Source of the DNA: Streptomyces sp. QL37
Lineage (GTDB): Bacteria > Actinomycetota > Actinomycetes > Streptomycetales > Streptomycetaceae
DNA: 64,000 bases
Assembly: GCF_002941025.1 (NCBI RefSeq)
Contig: NZ_PTJS01000001.1
Span: 7,020,605-7,084,604, forward strand
Direction of reading: 5' to 3'
In this document: one piece after another, positions 16,726 to 25,348 of the stretch
Numbering within the stretch: position 1 is the stretch's first letter
Layout: each line of letters begins with the position of its first letter
Translations under genes and position numbers: made by a program
The notes under the pieces: model-generated
Told to the model about the DNA's origin: nothing
Database searches by the model: none
What the model saw: only the letters and a program-made list of their open reading frames with translations

Positions 16726-17552
16726 AGCGCCTGTCCCCGGCCTGTCACGGCCGGCACGGCCGCCGCCCGTCGCCCGCCGCGGCGCACGCCCTTCTCCCTG
16801 AGGATCACCCTGAGCACCCGGAGCCCGTCCCGTACGGCGCTGAGGTTGCTGACGCCGTGGATGCGGTTGTACTCGTGGCTGGGCACCTCCTGGACCCTGA
16901 GACCGGCCTTGACCACCCGGATGTTCATCAGGGTCTCTATCTCGAAGCCGGTGCAGTCCAGGGTGATCCTGTCCAGGCAGTGCTTCCAGAAGGCGTTGTA
17001 GCCGTAGCAGAGGTCGGTGTAGCGGGCCCCGAACTTGCGGTTGACCACCGTGCACAGCGCCCAGTTGCCGAGCTTGCGGACGGGCGTCATGTCGTCCGTG
17101 CCGCCGCCGTTGGCGAAGCGGGAGCCCTTGGCGAAGTCGGCACCGCCGACCAGGGCGGAGACGTAGCTGACGATCTCCTCGCCGTCCGCCGAGCCGTCCG
17201 CGTCGACCATGACGATGATCTCGCCGGTGCAGGCGGCGAAGCCGCTGATCAGGGCGTCGCCCTTGCCCTTGCCGACCTGCTTGACGACCACGACGTCCGG
17301 CCGGAGTTCACGGGCCACCCGGACGGTGTCGTCGGTCGAATTCCCGTCCACGAGCACGACTTCATGAATCCAGTCGGGCAGCGTCCTGAACACATGGGGA
17401 AGATTCTCCGCCTCATTCATGGCGGGGATCACGACACTTACCGGCGGCGCTATCGCGAGATGCGAAGAGATCGGACGGTATTCGCTCTCCATTCGAGCGG
17501 CTTCGGTCTCTTCGGCGGCAGATCTGATCGAAGAAGGCAGAACTGAACTCAT
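16722..17552 (-). CDS. Dolichyl-phosphate-mannose-synthase-like GT2 glycosyltransferase
   Basis: A 276-residue GT2 protein close to the DPM1/polyprenyl-phosphate glycosyltransferase group. It has PVSVVIPAMNEAENLPHVF, VDGNSTDDTV, the DxD-type motif MVDADGSADGEE, FAKGSRF, and the late segment ETLMNIRVVKAGLRVQEVP. It probably loads a sugar on a lipid carrier as the first step of the operon product. The ATG at 17552 is supported by GAGAGGG about 9 bases upstream; an internal ATG at MESEYRP is less likely. It is the first gene of the operon and lies downstream of a long intergenic region. Confidence 0.87.
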   Translation of the reverse strand: MSSVLPSSIRSAAEETEAARMESEYRPISSHLAIAPPVSVVIPAMNEAENLPHVFRTLPDWIHEVVLVDGNSTDDTVRVARELRPDVVVVKQVGKGKGDALISGFAACTGEIIVMVDADGSADGEEIVSYVSALVGGADFAKGSRFANGGGTDDMTPVRKLGNWALCTVVNRKFGARYTDLCYGYNAFWKHCLDRITLDCTGFEIETLMNIRVVKAGLRVQEVPSHEYNRIHGVSNLSAVRDGLRVLRVILREKGVRRGGRRAAAVPAVTGRGQAL

Positions 17553-18288
17553 GAGTCTTTTCCCTCTCGTCCGGTGGACGGCCCGCCCCCGGGCTGTCCG
17601 GATAAAGGTCCGGTTCGAAAGGGGGGTTCTCACCCCGGCCATGACGGTACGGAACTCCGAGCAGGCGTGATGAGGTGGCACAACTGGCCGCGCGACGACC
17701 GGCTCGTTCGAGTACGGCCGCGGGCACGGCACCCCCCTACCGTGCCCCGCTCCGGTATCCACCGCGGCTTCCTGAGCCCTCCCCTGGAGCCGCCTGCGTG
17801 ATGGACCGTTACGGGTTGATCTACAACGGTATTAACGATTGGAACTGTATGGCAAGACACGCAAGGACGTCTCGCTCTTTTCAGACTTTGACGGAACTGT
17901 CACATTCGGCTGCGGAATTGACGCCTCCTATTTCCCGGCAGCCGGGCGTGAAGTGCGCGGCCGTGGTCGCGAAGAGGTGAAAGGGCGTGCAAGAGGCGCG
18001 CGGTGGTGAATTGATGCCGCCGGGTGCCGGTGCGGCGCTCGCCCGGGTCCCGCGGTCGGGCGCCCGCCGGAACGGCCGGCCTGCCTGCCCCGACTGTCCC
18101 TGTCTCATGGCTGATGATCCGCATTGGCGACTTTGCCCCCCAGCGCGCCGGATGCCGGATTTCAATGTGACGTACCGGCAGGGGGGCGTCAAGAAGACGT
18201 TGTCGAAGCTTCTTGGCATGCACACTTCCGGAAATCGGGGCGGTACTGCTACCACGGAGTAGGCAGAGATCCTGCCCAAGGAGGTTCC
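17553..18288. other. 736-bp intergenic region between divergent genes
   Basis: This is the longest stretch without a convincing gene. It contains AT-richer tracts unusual for the window (around 17811-17900, including GGTATTAACGATTGGAACTG), a hairpin GGGCACGG(10)CCGTGCCC at 17722-17747, and good room for promoters of both flanking genes. Short open frames exist (for example 17987-18262) but lack a ribosome site and codon bias. I see nothing else definite. Confidence 0.5.
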
Positions 18289-19098
18289 ATGAAAATGTCC
18301 AGACTCGTGGCGTTCTCGTCCTCTCTCCTGCTCGGCACCGTTCTCGCTCTGACCGGTGCGGGCGTCGCCCAGGCCCAGGAATCCGCACAGTCCGTCGACT
18401 ATGTGGCCCTGGGTGACTCGTACTCATCCGGTGTCGGAGCCGGCGCCTACGACAGCGCGAGCGGCGACTGCAAGCGCAGCACCCGCGCGTACCCCGTCCT
18501 CTGGAAGGCGGCCAACAACCCCTCCTCGTTCGCCTTCACCGCGTGCTCGGGAGCCAGGACGGGCGATGTGACAGCCGGTCAGCTCGGCCCCCTGACCTCC
18601 GCGACCGACCTCGTATCGATCTCCATCGGCGGCAACGACGCGGGCTTCGCCGACGTCATGACCACCTGTGTGCTGCAGTCCGAGGCCACCTGCCTGAGCA
18701 GGATCGCCACCGCCCGCGCCTACGTCGACTCGACCCTCCCCGGCAAACTGGACTCCGTGTACGCGGCGATCAGCGCCAAAGCGCCCGCGGCCCATGTGGT
18801 CGTCCTCGGCTACCCCCGCTTCTACAAGCTCGGCGGCAGCTGCATCGCCGGTCTGAGCGAGAAGGAACGCTCCGCCATCAACGGTGCCGCCGACTACCTC
18901 AACGCCGCCACCGCCAAGCGCGCGGCGGACCACGGGTTCACCTTCGGCGACGTCACCCCGACCTTCACCGGGCACGAGATCTGCTCGGGCAGCGCCTGGC
19001 TGCACAGCGTGAACTGGCTCAACATCGGTGAGTCCTACCACCCCACAGCCGCCGGGCAGTCGGGCGGCTACCTGCCCGTCCTCAGCTCGAAGGCCTGA
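18289..19098 (+). CDS. Secreted SGNH-hydrolase lipase/esterase
   Basis: A 269-residue exported esterase. The signal peptide (LVAFSSSLLLGTVLALTGAG, then AQA cleavage) is followed by block I YVALGDSYSSG with the catalytic Ser, block III ISIGGNDAGF with the oxyanion Asn, and the C-terminal block with the catalytic His in GESYHPTAAGQ. Cys pairs (around GDCKRS/FTACSG and CVLQSEATC) suggest disulfides, as in the Streptomyces rimosus and S. scabies enzymes of this type. The ATG has a perfect AAGGAGG 5 bases upstream. It is monocistronic, with a long regulatory region upstream. Confidence 0.92.
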   Translation: MKMSRLVAFSSSLLLGTVLALTGAGVAQAQESAQSVDYVALGDSYSSGVGAGAYDSASGDCKRSTRAYPVLWKAANNPSSFAFTACSGARTGDVTAGQLGPLTSATDLVSISIGGNDAGFADVMTTCVLQSEATCLSRIATARAYVDSTLPGKLDSVYAAISAKAPAAHVVVLGYPRFYKLGGSCIAGLSEKERSAINGAADYLNAATAKRAADHGFTFGDVTPTFTGHEICSGSAWLHSVNWLNIGESYHPTAAGQSGGYLPVLSSKA

Positions 19099-19126
19099 CC
19101 GCACCTCCGCGGCGCAGCGCGCCGGC

Positions 19127-20311
19127 TCAGCCGTCCGCCGAGGAGGGGACTCCGCCCCGCGGGGTCTCCTTCCCGCCCGTCACGAAGAGTTCCGCGGCCT
19201 TCGCGGGTGTGTGCGCCGAGGCCTTTGCCGTCGCCGCCCAGGTGTGCGCCGCGGCCATCCCGCCACCCCTCTCGTCCGTGTCGTCGTCGCCCGCCAGCGC
19301 CCAGACGAGGCCTCCGGCGACGAGCAGCGCGACAACCGCCCCCACGGCCACCAGAACACCCGTGCGCCTCGTGAGGCCGACGGCTTCCGGTGTGCCCGTG
19401 GCGGCCCTCGATTCCCCCGCCGCGCCGGCCGTCTCGCCCGTCGGCGGCGGAGACGGCGGGCCGGCCGCTCCGCCGCCGGGCGTCCCGGTCCCGCCCGCGG
19501 CCAGGATCCGCAGCCGGCGCTCCGCGTCCCCGGCCGTGAGCCGCTCGGCCGGATCCTTGCGCAGCAGCCCCTCGATGACAGGGGCGAGCGCGCCCGCCCG
19601 CCGGAGCGGCGGCGGTTCCTCCTCACCGACCGCGCGCAGGGTGTCCGGCGGAGCGTCCCGGCCGAACGGCGACCGCCCCTCGGTGACGGCGTACAGAAGC
19701 ACCCCGAGCGACCAGAGGTCGGACTCGGGCCCCGGCGTGCGCCCCTGCGCGCGCTCGGGCGCGAGGTATTCGGGCGAGCCGATGGGCTCACCCGAGAGGG
19801 TGGACGAACCGTCGGCCGGAGTGATGCCGAAGTCCTTCAGCATGACCCGCCCGTCGTTGGCCAGCAGCACGTTGCCCGGCTTCACGTCCCGGTGCAGCAC
19901 GCCCGCCTCATGGGCGCCGCGCAGCGCCGCGAGCACCTCCGCGCCGACCCGGGCCGCCCGCCGGGGTGACAGCGGACCGTCGGCGTCCAGCACGTCGGAC
20001 AGGGCGAGCCCCCGGACCAGCTCCATCACGATCCAGGGCCGGGAATCCTGGGTGACGACGTCGTGCACGGCGACGGCGTTGCGGTGCGTGACACGGGTCG
20101 CCTCCCGGGCCTCCCGCTCCAGGCGGCCGTGCAGGAGCTCGGTGCCCGCGTCGGACAGGCCGGCCGGAGCCCGCACCTCCTTCACGGCCACCTCGCGCCC
20201 CAGTACCTCGTCACGGGCACGCCACACGATGCCCGCCCCGCCCTCGCCCAGCGGGTCCAGAAGGCGGTAACGATCCGCGATCACACGTCCGGTGCCCGGG
20301 ACTTCATCCAT
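19127..20311 (-). CDS. Membrane-anchored Ser/Thr protein kinase
   Basis: A 394-residue Hanks-type kinase. The kinase domain (about 15-275) is complete: glycine loop LGEGGAGIVW, Lys44 in VAVKEV, catalytic loop HRDVKPGN (Asp142), DFG at 160-162, and the activation segment ending GSPEYLAPE. A Pro/Gly/Ala linker leads to one membrane helix (about 318-340, VLVAVGAVVALLVAGGLVWAL). Outside remain only some 54 low-complexity Ala/Thr/Lys residues with no PASTA or other sensor domain. Ligand sensing is therefore not evident. It diverges from a small basic protein gene; no obvious substrate partner is in the operon. Confidence 0.9.
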   Translation of the reverse strand: MDEVPGTGRVIADRYRLLDPLGEGGAGIVWRARDEVLGREVAVKEVRAPAGLSDAGTELLHGRLEREAREATRVTHRNAVAVHDVVTQDSRPWIVMELVRGLALSDVLDADGPLSPRRAARVGAEVLAALRGAHEAGVLHRDVKPGNVLLANDGRVMLKDFGITPADGSSTLSGEPIGSPEYLAPERAQGRTPGPESDLWSLGVLLYAVTEGRSPFGRDAPPDTLRAVGEEEPPPLRRAGALAPVIEGLLRKDPAERLTAGDAERRLRILAAGGTGTPGGGAAGPPSPPPTGETAGAAGESRAATGTPEAVGLTRRTGVLVAVGAVVALLVAGGLVWALAGDDDTDERGGGMAAAHTWAATAKASAHTPAKAAELFVTGGKETPRGGVPSSADG

Positions 20312-20413
20312 CGGTGACCCTCCATCAGCAGCTGTGCGCAGTACGGACGAATCCCCTCCAAGCTAACCCAACCCGCCCCGGAGCCGACAGGATCCGGTAA
20401 CGGCCCGTCAACC

Positions 20414-20425
20414 CCCGTATACGGG
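20414..20425. promoter_or_regulatory. Perfect 12-bp palindrome in a divergent promoter region
   Basis: CCCGTATACGGG lies about midway between the kinase start (20311) and the small-protein start (20520). It may be an operator; nothing identifies the binding protein. Confidence 0.3.
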
Positions 20426-20519
20426 TGTGCAATCCTGCGGCCGGGATACACGAGTGTCACCGCGGGACGATAGGGTTAACCTGCCCGGGCCGGGTGCCCT
20501 CGTACGGGTGGGGAGTGAC

Positions 20520-20783
20520 ATGGAACAGATAACGGTGCGCAGCAGGCCGCGTGTGCCTGCCATTACATGTGGGAGCGGTGCGACCAGTTCGCGCCTCGAC
20601 CGCCATCTCGCAGTGCTGGGCGGCCCCGCCGTTCCGCAGCGGGAGTCGGCGGAGGCGACGCTGCTGATGCTCGAGCTCACCTCGCGCGACGCCGCGCACA
20701 CCCGCAGGAGCAGGAGCGCGCGTGTCTCGCTCTTCGCCCCGCTGCGGCGACTGCGGCGCTCGCTCTTCGGCAGCCGCCGCTGA
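20520..20783 (+). CDS. Small basic conserved protein, 87 aa
   Basis: An 87-residue protein starting MEQITVRSRPRVPAITCG with a GGGGAG ribosome site 5 bases before the ATG. The middle is a short helical segment (SRLDRHLAVLGG; AEATLLMLELTS). The C-terminus is strongly basic (SLFAPLRRLRRSLFGSRR) and could form an amphipathic, membrane- or nucleic-acid-binding helix. I recall near-identical small proteins in other Streptomyces but no function. It is divergent from the Ser/Thr kinase gene, so its Ser/Thr-rich middle makes it a conceivable substrate; that is only a guess from position. Confidence 0.72.
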   Translation: MEQITVRSRPRVPAITCGSGATSSRLDRHLAVLGGPAVPQRESAEATLLMLELTSRDAAHTRRSRSARVSLFAPLRRLRRSLFGSRR

Positions 20784-21016
20784 CCGACGGCTCCACGACC
20801 GGTGCGGCCCTCCGCTCAGGGCCGTGTCCACGATCACTCCGTCCCGGCGCAGTGCTGCTCTCCGCCCGTCCGTCATCCCCAGGGCCGGCAGCGTTGCGTC
20901 GGTGTGCTCCATCGGCGCCGGTACGGCACCCCATCGGCGCCGGCGCCCCGCCCGGCAGCGTGTCCGGAGCAGCGGCGTCCGGGATACGCCGTCCGCGGCG
21001 ACCACTTCCCGCACTC
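20784..21016. other. Intergenic region between convergent genes
   Basis: 233 bases between the small protein and the type ISP gene. It holds a direct repeat of CCATCGGCGCCGG around 20910 and 20931 and no clear terminator. Open frames here lack starts with ribosome sites. Confidence 0.4.
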
Positions 21017-22240
21017 TCACAACAGCGCGAACTGCCCCTCGGGGCCCTCCTCCTGGTGATCCAGCACGGACGCCGGAAGCCGCGCCGACGCCGGTACGGG
21101 GAGCACCCCGGCCCTGTGCAGTCCGTCCCTGGTGAGGACCTCCGTACCGTCCAGACGCTCCCACAGCTCCCGTTGCCGGGGCCGTGCATCGGCGAGCAGC
21201 GCCAGGACGGTGATCAGCTCCAGCAGCTCCGAGGTCCGCTCCTGCGGCCAGCCACGCGGCCCCACCGCCGCGAGCCCCTCACCCGCCGCCGTGCGGCGCC
21301 CGAACCACAGCTCCAGCATCCGTACCCCGCCGACCCGGAACTCCCAGGCGCCGGAGGGAACGGGCGAGACGCGCCCCTCGCCGACGACCAGCGTCTCCTC
21401 CTCGGCGTCGTAGCGCAGACCGCCGGGCCCGGGCGGGATCGCGGCCCGCACATACGGGCGCCGGCCGCCCGGCAGCCGCGGGCGTTCACCGCCGCGTGCC
21501 CCGCGCAGCTGGAGCCGCAGCAGCTCCTGGCCGAGCTCCACGCCCCGCTCCCACAGCGCGCCGTCGGCGGGCAGCGGCACGAGCGGCCCGGTGGGCGAGG
21601 GGCGTGCGGCGGCCAGCACCCAGGCGAGGACGGATCCTGCGGTGACCGGCATCCCGTAGCGTGCGGTCAGCTCGGCGGTCAGGCCCGGTGCGAGGTTGGG
21701 CTCCAGGCCGCCGGGCCGCCGGTAGAGCGGCCGTATCCGGCCGGGCCGCCCCGCGGGGGAGTACCCGTCGGGCAGCAGCGCGGTCGCGGAGAGGGCGGGG
21801 CCGCCGTCCTGGGGGACGTATCCGTGCTCGACGGCGAAGACCTGGTGCCCGTCGGCGACCCGCCACAGCTCGGGGCGGGCCGCGTCGAGCAGCCGGTGGT
21901 CGGGAATCAGCCACTGTTCGTCGAAGGGCCCGTGCGCGATCCGCACCGGTTCGGGATACGGGCCAGGGTCCCGGGCGAAGGCACTCGTGCCGGTGGACCT
22001 GCCCGGCAGCGCCGCGGCCGGGGTCAGCGGCGTACGGGAGCGGCTGGGCTGGAACAGCCGTTCCTGCTCGGCGCCCTCCGCCCGTGCCAGCAGGTCCCAG
22101 CGGGCCCGGAGCGAGGAGGCGTCGGGGGCCGTCACCCAGGGCCGGCCCGGTCTCAGGGGGCGCACCGACCACGGCATGAGGTCGTCCAGCAGCGGGAACG
22201 CGTCGCTCCCGCCGGCTCCGGCCGCCACCCGTGCTGCCAC
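21017..22240 (-). CDS. Stand-alone type ISP restriction-modification specificity domain protein
   Basis: A 407-residue protein resembling the C-terminal target-recognition part of single-polypeptide type ISP enzymes. Characteristic stretches are MPWSVRPLRPGRPWVTAPD, LFQPSRSRTPLT, FDEQWLIPDHRLLDAARPEL and GRIRPLYRRPGG. In full ISP enzymes this follows nuclease, helicase and N6-methyltransferase domains. None of those is encoded here, and no Asn-Pro-Pro-Tyr motif is present. The GTG at 22240 has GAGGGGGAGG upstream, so the short form is a real start and not a truncated fragment. Similar short proteins occur in many Streptomyces (recalled). Function without the catalytic domains is unknown; DNA binding is the plausible role. 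Confidence 0.72.
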   Translation of the reverse strand: MAARVAAGAGGSDAFPLLDDLMPWSVRPLRPGRPWVTAPDASSLRARWDLLARAEGAEQERLFQPSRSRTPLTPAAALPGRSTGTSAFARDPGPYPEPVRIAHGPFDEQWLIPDHRLLDAARPELWRVADGHQVFAVEHGYVPQDGGPALSATALLPDGYSPAGRPGRIRPLYRRPGGLEPNLAPGLTAELTARYGMPVTAGSVLAWVLAAARPSPTGPLVPLPADGALWERGVELGQELLRLQLRGARGGERPRLPGGRRPYVRAAIPPGPGGLRYDAEEETLVVGEGRVSPVPSGAWEFRVGGVRMLELWFGRRTAAGEGLAAVGPRGWPQERTSELLELITVLALLADARPRQRELWERLDGTEVLTRDGLHRAGVLPVPASARLPASVLDHQEEGPEGQFALL

Positions 22241-22326
22241 CGTGTCGTCCTCCCCCTCGCCACGTCCGCCGCCCCCGGCATCGTAACGGCCTCACCCGTG
22301 ACGGCCGCCCGTCGCGGGGGAGGCCG

Positions 22327-23109
22327 TCAGTGCGCCTCGACGGTCACGGAGAAGGAGAAGCGGTCGCCCCGGTAGCGGATGCGTGCCACGTCCACCACCG
22401 TGCCGTCCGCGTCGTACGTCACCCCCGTGTAGTGCAGGATCGGGCTGAGCAGCGGAACCCCGAGCAGCTCGGCCGTGACCGGGTCGGCGAGACGCGCCTC
22501 GACCGTGTCCGTGATCCGGGCGATGCGTACGCCGAGGGAGTCACGCAGCACCTTCGTCATCGGCCACCGCTCCAGATCGGCCACGTCGAGCCGGTCGGCG
22601 ATCTCCGGGCGCACCGCGTTCTCCGCCCAGTTGGTGGGCTCGCCCGTCGCGTCGTCGCAGCGCAGCCGCCGGTAGCTGACCACCTCCGGGCAGTCCGGGA
22701 AGAACTCGGCGAGGTCGCCCGGGACGGGTGCCCGGCCGTGGCCGAGCACGGTCGTGCGCTCGCCCGACTGCTGGGCGACGATCGCGTCGATCGAACCCAG
22801 CAGCCGGACCGGCGACACCCGCCGGGCGCGCGGCTCGATGAACGTGCCGCGCCGTCGGTGCCTGCTGATCAGCCCCTCGCTCTCCAGCTCCTTGAGGGCC
22901 TGGCGCATGGTGAGGACACTGACGCCGTAGTGCAGTGCGAGCTGCTCCTCGGTGGGCAGCCGGGCCGAGGCGTCCTGGGGGCGGCCCAGTATGGACGCCC
23001 GCAGTGACTGCGAGACCTGGTACCAGAGGGGCAGCTTCCGGTTCAGCACCAGGGAGTCGGGGGCGAATCCGGGCGGGCTCGCCTCGTTCACCTGATCCAT
23101 CTGCTTCAC
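22327..23109 (-). CDS. HutC-type GntR transcriptional regulator with UTRA domain
   Basis: A 260-residue regulator. The GntR winged helix (about 25-95) contains PLWYQVSQSLRASI, RLPTEEQLALHYGVSVLTMRQAL and LISRHRRRGTFIEP. The UTRA effector domain fills the rest (VVSYRRLRCDD to HYTGVTYDADGTVVDVARI). It starts 22 bases after hmgA on the same strand and is probably co-transcribed with it, so its effector could be a tyrosine-breakdown intermediate. The first ATG is at 23109; MDQVNEA at 23100 is an alternative. The target operon is not proven. Confidence 0.88.
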   Translation of the reverse strand: MKQMDQVNEASPPGFAPDSLVLNRKLPLWYQVSQSLRASILGRPQDASARLPTEEQLALHYGVSVLTMRQALKELESEGLISRHRRRGTFIEPRARRVSPVRLLGSIDAIVAQQSGERTTVLGHGRAPVPGDLAEFFPDCPEVVSYRRLRCDDATGEPTNWAENAVRPEIADRLDVADLERWPMTKVLRDSLGVRIARITDTVEARLADPVTAELLGVPLLSPILHYTGVTYDADGTVVDVARIRYRGDRFSFSVTVEAH

Positions 23110-23131
23110 CCGAGCTCTCTGCGGTGCGGTC

Positions 23132-24454
23132 TCACGGCCGGAAGTTGCGGCTCAGACCCTGCCACACGTCGTCGTAGCCGCGCTGGAGACGGTCCGTCCC
23201 CGCGGCCTGTGCGGTCGCCGTGACCGGCCAGCGGGTCTCGAACATGAACGCCAGGCCGTCGTCGATCTTCTGCGGCTTCAGCTCCGCGGCGCTCGCCCGG
23301 TCGAAGGTCTCACGGTCCGGGCCGTGCGCCGACATCATGTTGTGCAGCGAGCCGCCGCCCGGCACGAAGCCGCCCGCCTTCGCGTCGTACGCCCCCTCGA
23401 TCAGGCCCATGTACTCGCTCATCACGTTGCGGTGGAAGTACGGCGGGCGGAAGGTGTCCTCGCCGACCAGCCAGCGCGGGGCGAAGACGATGAAGTCGAC
23501 GCCTGCCAGCCCCGGGGTGTCGGACGGCGAGGTCAGCACGGTGAAGATCGACGGGTCCGGGTGGTCGTAGCTGATCGTGCCCATCACATTGAAGCGTCGC
23601 AGGTCGTAGACGTACGGCGTGTGGTTGCCGTGCCAGGCGACGACGTCGAGCGGCGAGTGGCCGTACGTCGCCGACCAGAGGTTCCCGCAGAACTTGTTGA
23701 CCACCTCGACCGGGCCCTCACGGTCCTCGAACGCGGCGACGGGCGCGAGGAAGTCCCGGGCGTTCGCCAGGCCGTTGGCGCCGATGGGGCCCAGGTCGGG
23801 CAGGACGAAGGGCTGCCCGTAGTTCTCGCAGACGTAGCCGCGGGCGGTCGTGTCCAGCAGCTCGACACGGAAGCGGACACCGCGCGGGATCAGCGCCACG
23901 TGGCCGGGCTCGGCCCGCAGCAGGCCGAGTTCGGTGCGGAGCAGCAGGCCGCCGCGCTCGGGGACGATCAGGAGCTCCCCGTCGGAGTCGCTGAACACCC
24001 GGTCCGTCATGGAGGAGTCCGCGCTGTACAGATGCACGGCCATGCCGGTGCGCTGCGTGGCGTCGCCGTTGCCGCCCAGTGTCCACAGGCCGGTCAGGAA
24101 GTCCGTGCCGGGCGCGGGCTCGGGGAGCGGGTCCCAGCGCAGCCGGTTGGGGTCGGGGACCGTCTCGGTGAAGGGGGCGGTGTGCAGGGTGCCGTTGTCG
24201 ATGCGGACGAAGGCGGGATGGGCGGCCGACGGACGGATCCGGTAGAGCCAGGAACGGCGGTTACGGGCACGGGGTTCGGTGAAGGCCGAGCCGCTCAGCT
24301 GTTCCGCGTACAGCCCGAGCGGGGCGCGCTGGGGCGAGTTGCGGCCGTGGGGCAGGGCGCCCGGGACGGCCTCCGAACTGTGCTCGTTGCCGAAGCCCGA
24401 CATGTGGCCGAGATTCTCCGCCGTTTTCCTCGCCTGCTCGATGCCGCTCATCAT
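23132..24454 (-). CDS. hmgA: Homogentisate 1,2-dioxygenase
   Basis: This 440-residue non-haem iron enzyme opens the ring of homogentisate to maleylacetoacetate in phenylalanine/tyrosine catabolism. It is full length. The opening [25 protein letters not shown] is diagnostic. Iron ligands fall in [16 protein letters not shown] (His and Glu) and [10 protein letters not shown] (His). The maleylacetoacetate isomerase and fumarylacetoacetase genes are not in the window. It forms a probable two-gene unit with the downstream GntR gene and is divergent from a TetR gene 108 bases away, with direct repeats between them. Confidence 0.96.
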   Translation of the reverse strand: MMSGIEQARKTAENLGHMSGFGNEHSSEAVPGALPHGRNSPQRAPLGLYAEQLSGSAFTEPRARNRRSWLYRIRPSAAHPAFVRIDNGTLHTAPFTETVPDPNRLRWDPLPEPAPGTDFLTGLWTLGGNGDATQRTGMAVHLYSADSSMTDRVFSDSDGELLIVPERGGLLLRTELGLLRAEPGHVALIPRGVRFRVELLDTTARGYVCENYGQPFVLPDLGPIGANGLANARDFLAPVAAFEDREGPVEVVNKFCGNLWSATYGHSPLDVVAWHGNHTPYVYDLRRFNVMGTISYDHPDPSIFTVLTSPSDTPGLAGVDFIVFAPRWLVGEDTFRPPYFHRNVMSEYMGLIEGAYDAKAGGFVPGGGSLHNMMSAHGPDRETFDRASAAELKPQKIDDGLAFMFETRWPVTATAQAAGTDRLQRGYDDVWQGLSRNFRP

Positions 24455-24472
24455 GCGCTCCCGTTGGATGAG

Positions 24473-24511
24473 GAATCCCGTGGATCCCCTGACGAAGAAT
24501 CCTATGGATCA
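24473..24511. promoter_or_regulatory. Direct repeats in the hmgA/TetR divergent promoter region
   Basis: GAATCCCGTGGATCC (24473-24487) and GAATCCTATGGATCA (24497-24511) match at 12 of 15 positions and are 24 bases apart. The second is also followed by TAGGAATC, giving an imperfect dyad with GAATCCTA. This is the likely operator for the divergent TetR regulator and so for hmgA. Confidence 0.5.
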
Positions 24512-24562
24512 CCGTAGGAATCGAAACGTGGCCCGTCAACGGCATACAGGCATCATGGAGCC

Positions 24563-25192
24563 GTGTCCCACGCTCATACGAACCTCCGACGCGTCCCCGT
24601 GCAGCAGCGCAGCGCCGACCGTCTCGCCCGCATCCTCGACGCCGGCGCCGCCCTGCTCGACGAGAGCGGCTACGAACAGCTCTCGACGCGGGCGGTGGCC
24701 GACCGGGCAGGCGTGCCCATCGGCTCCGTCTACCGCTTCTTCCCCAACAAGAGAGCGCTGGTCGACGCCCTGGCCGAGCGCAATCTGGAGGTCTACGCCG
24801 GCCGGGTCGTCGCCAGGCTGGAGACGATCCCGGAGCGGGAGTGGCGCGCGGCCATAGACGCCGTGCTCGACGAGTACCTGGCGATGAAGCGCTCCGTCCC
24901 CGGCTTCGCGCTCGTCGACTTCGGTCCGCCGGTGCCCGCCGCCGGTCCGCTCGACGAGGAGGTGAACCGGCTCGTCGCGGGACGCCTGACGGAACTGCTC
25001 TCCGGTCATCTCGGGCGGGGGCGCGACGGGGCCGCCTCCGACGCCGCCCTGCTCCGCACGGTCCTGGTCTGCGTGCAGGCCGCCGACGCCCTGCTCCAAC
25101 TCGCCTTCCGCGCCGACCCCGCGGGGGACCCGGACCTGATAGCGGAGACCCGGGCCCTGCTCCGGGCCTACCTCGCGGGCGTCCTCGACTGA
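24563..25192 (+). CDS. TetR-family transcriptional regulator
   Basis: A 209-residue TetR protein. The DNA-binding domain spans about residues 15-65 (RLARILDAGAALLDESGY, STRAVADRAGVPIGSVYRFF, NKRALVDALAERN). The C-terminal helical ligand domain runs to the end. The GTG at 24563 gives MSHAHTNLRR. It diverges from hmgA and shares the repeat-bearing intergenic region, so hmgA is its probable target. Confidence 0.87.
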   Translation: MSHAHTNLRRVPVQQRSADRLARILDAGAALLDESGYEQLSTRAVADRAGVPIGSVYRFFPNKRALVDALAERNLEVYAGRVVARLETIPEREWRAAIDAVLDEYLAMKRSVPGFALVDFGPPVPAAGPLDEEVNRLVAGRLTELLSGHLGRGRDGAASDAALLRTVLVCVQAADALLQLAFRADPAGDPDLIAETRALLRAYLAGVLD

Positions 25193-25235
25193 CGGAGCGG
25201 GCGGCGGGACAACGGTCGCTCCAGAGCCTCGCCAG

Positions 25236-25256
25236 CATCCGTACCGGTCGGTATGC
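25236..25256. promoter_or_regulatory. Imperfect dyad upstream of the molybdopterin oxidoreductase
   Basis: CATCCGTACCGGTCGGTATGC is an imperfect dyad around ACCGGT. Its right half GTCGGTATG is identical to the half-site in the operator at 56894-56915. It lies about 95 bases before the ATG. Confidence 0.3.
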
Positions 25257-25348
25257 TCGGTGCGCCGGGAGCCCGCGACCGCCGAGCGCGCCGCGGGACG
25301 CCGGATCACGCCCGCGCGCCACCGCTGCCGCCGCCCCGGGGAGGGCCC

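Noticed and set aside
17601..17625. tRNA-like T-loop sequence GGTTCGAA
   Set aside because: No acceptor stem, anticodon arm or D-arm can be formed around it; chance match.
17987..18262. 91-residue open frame before the SGNH esterase gene
   Set aside because: No ribosome site, uneven codon bias and no recognisable protein features; lies in an AT-richer intergenic region.
20677..21189. Leftward open frame between the small protein and the type ISP gene
   Set aside because: Pro/Arg/Ala low complexity without a good start; third-position GC does not support coding.
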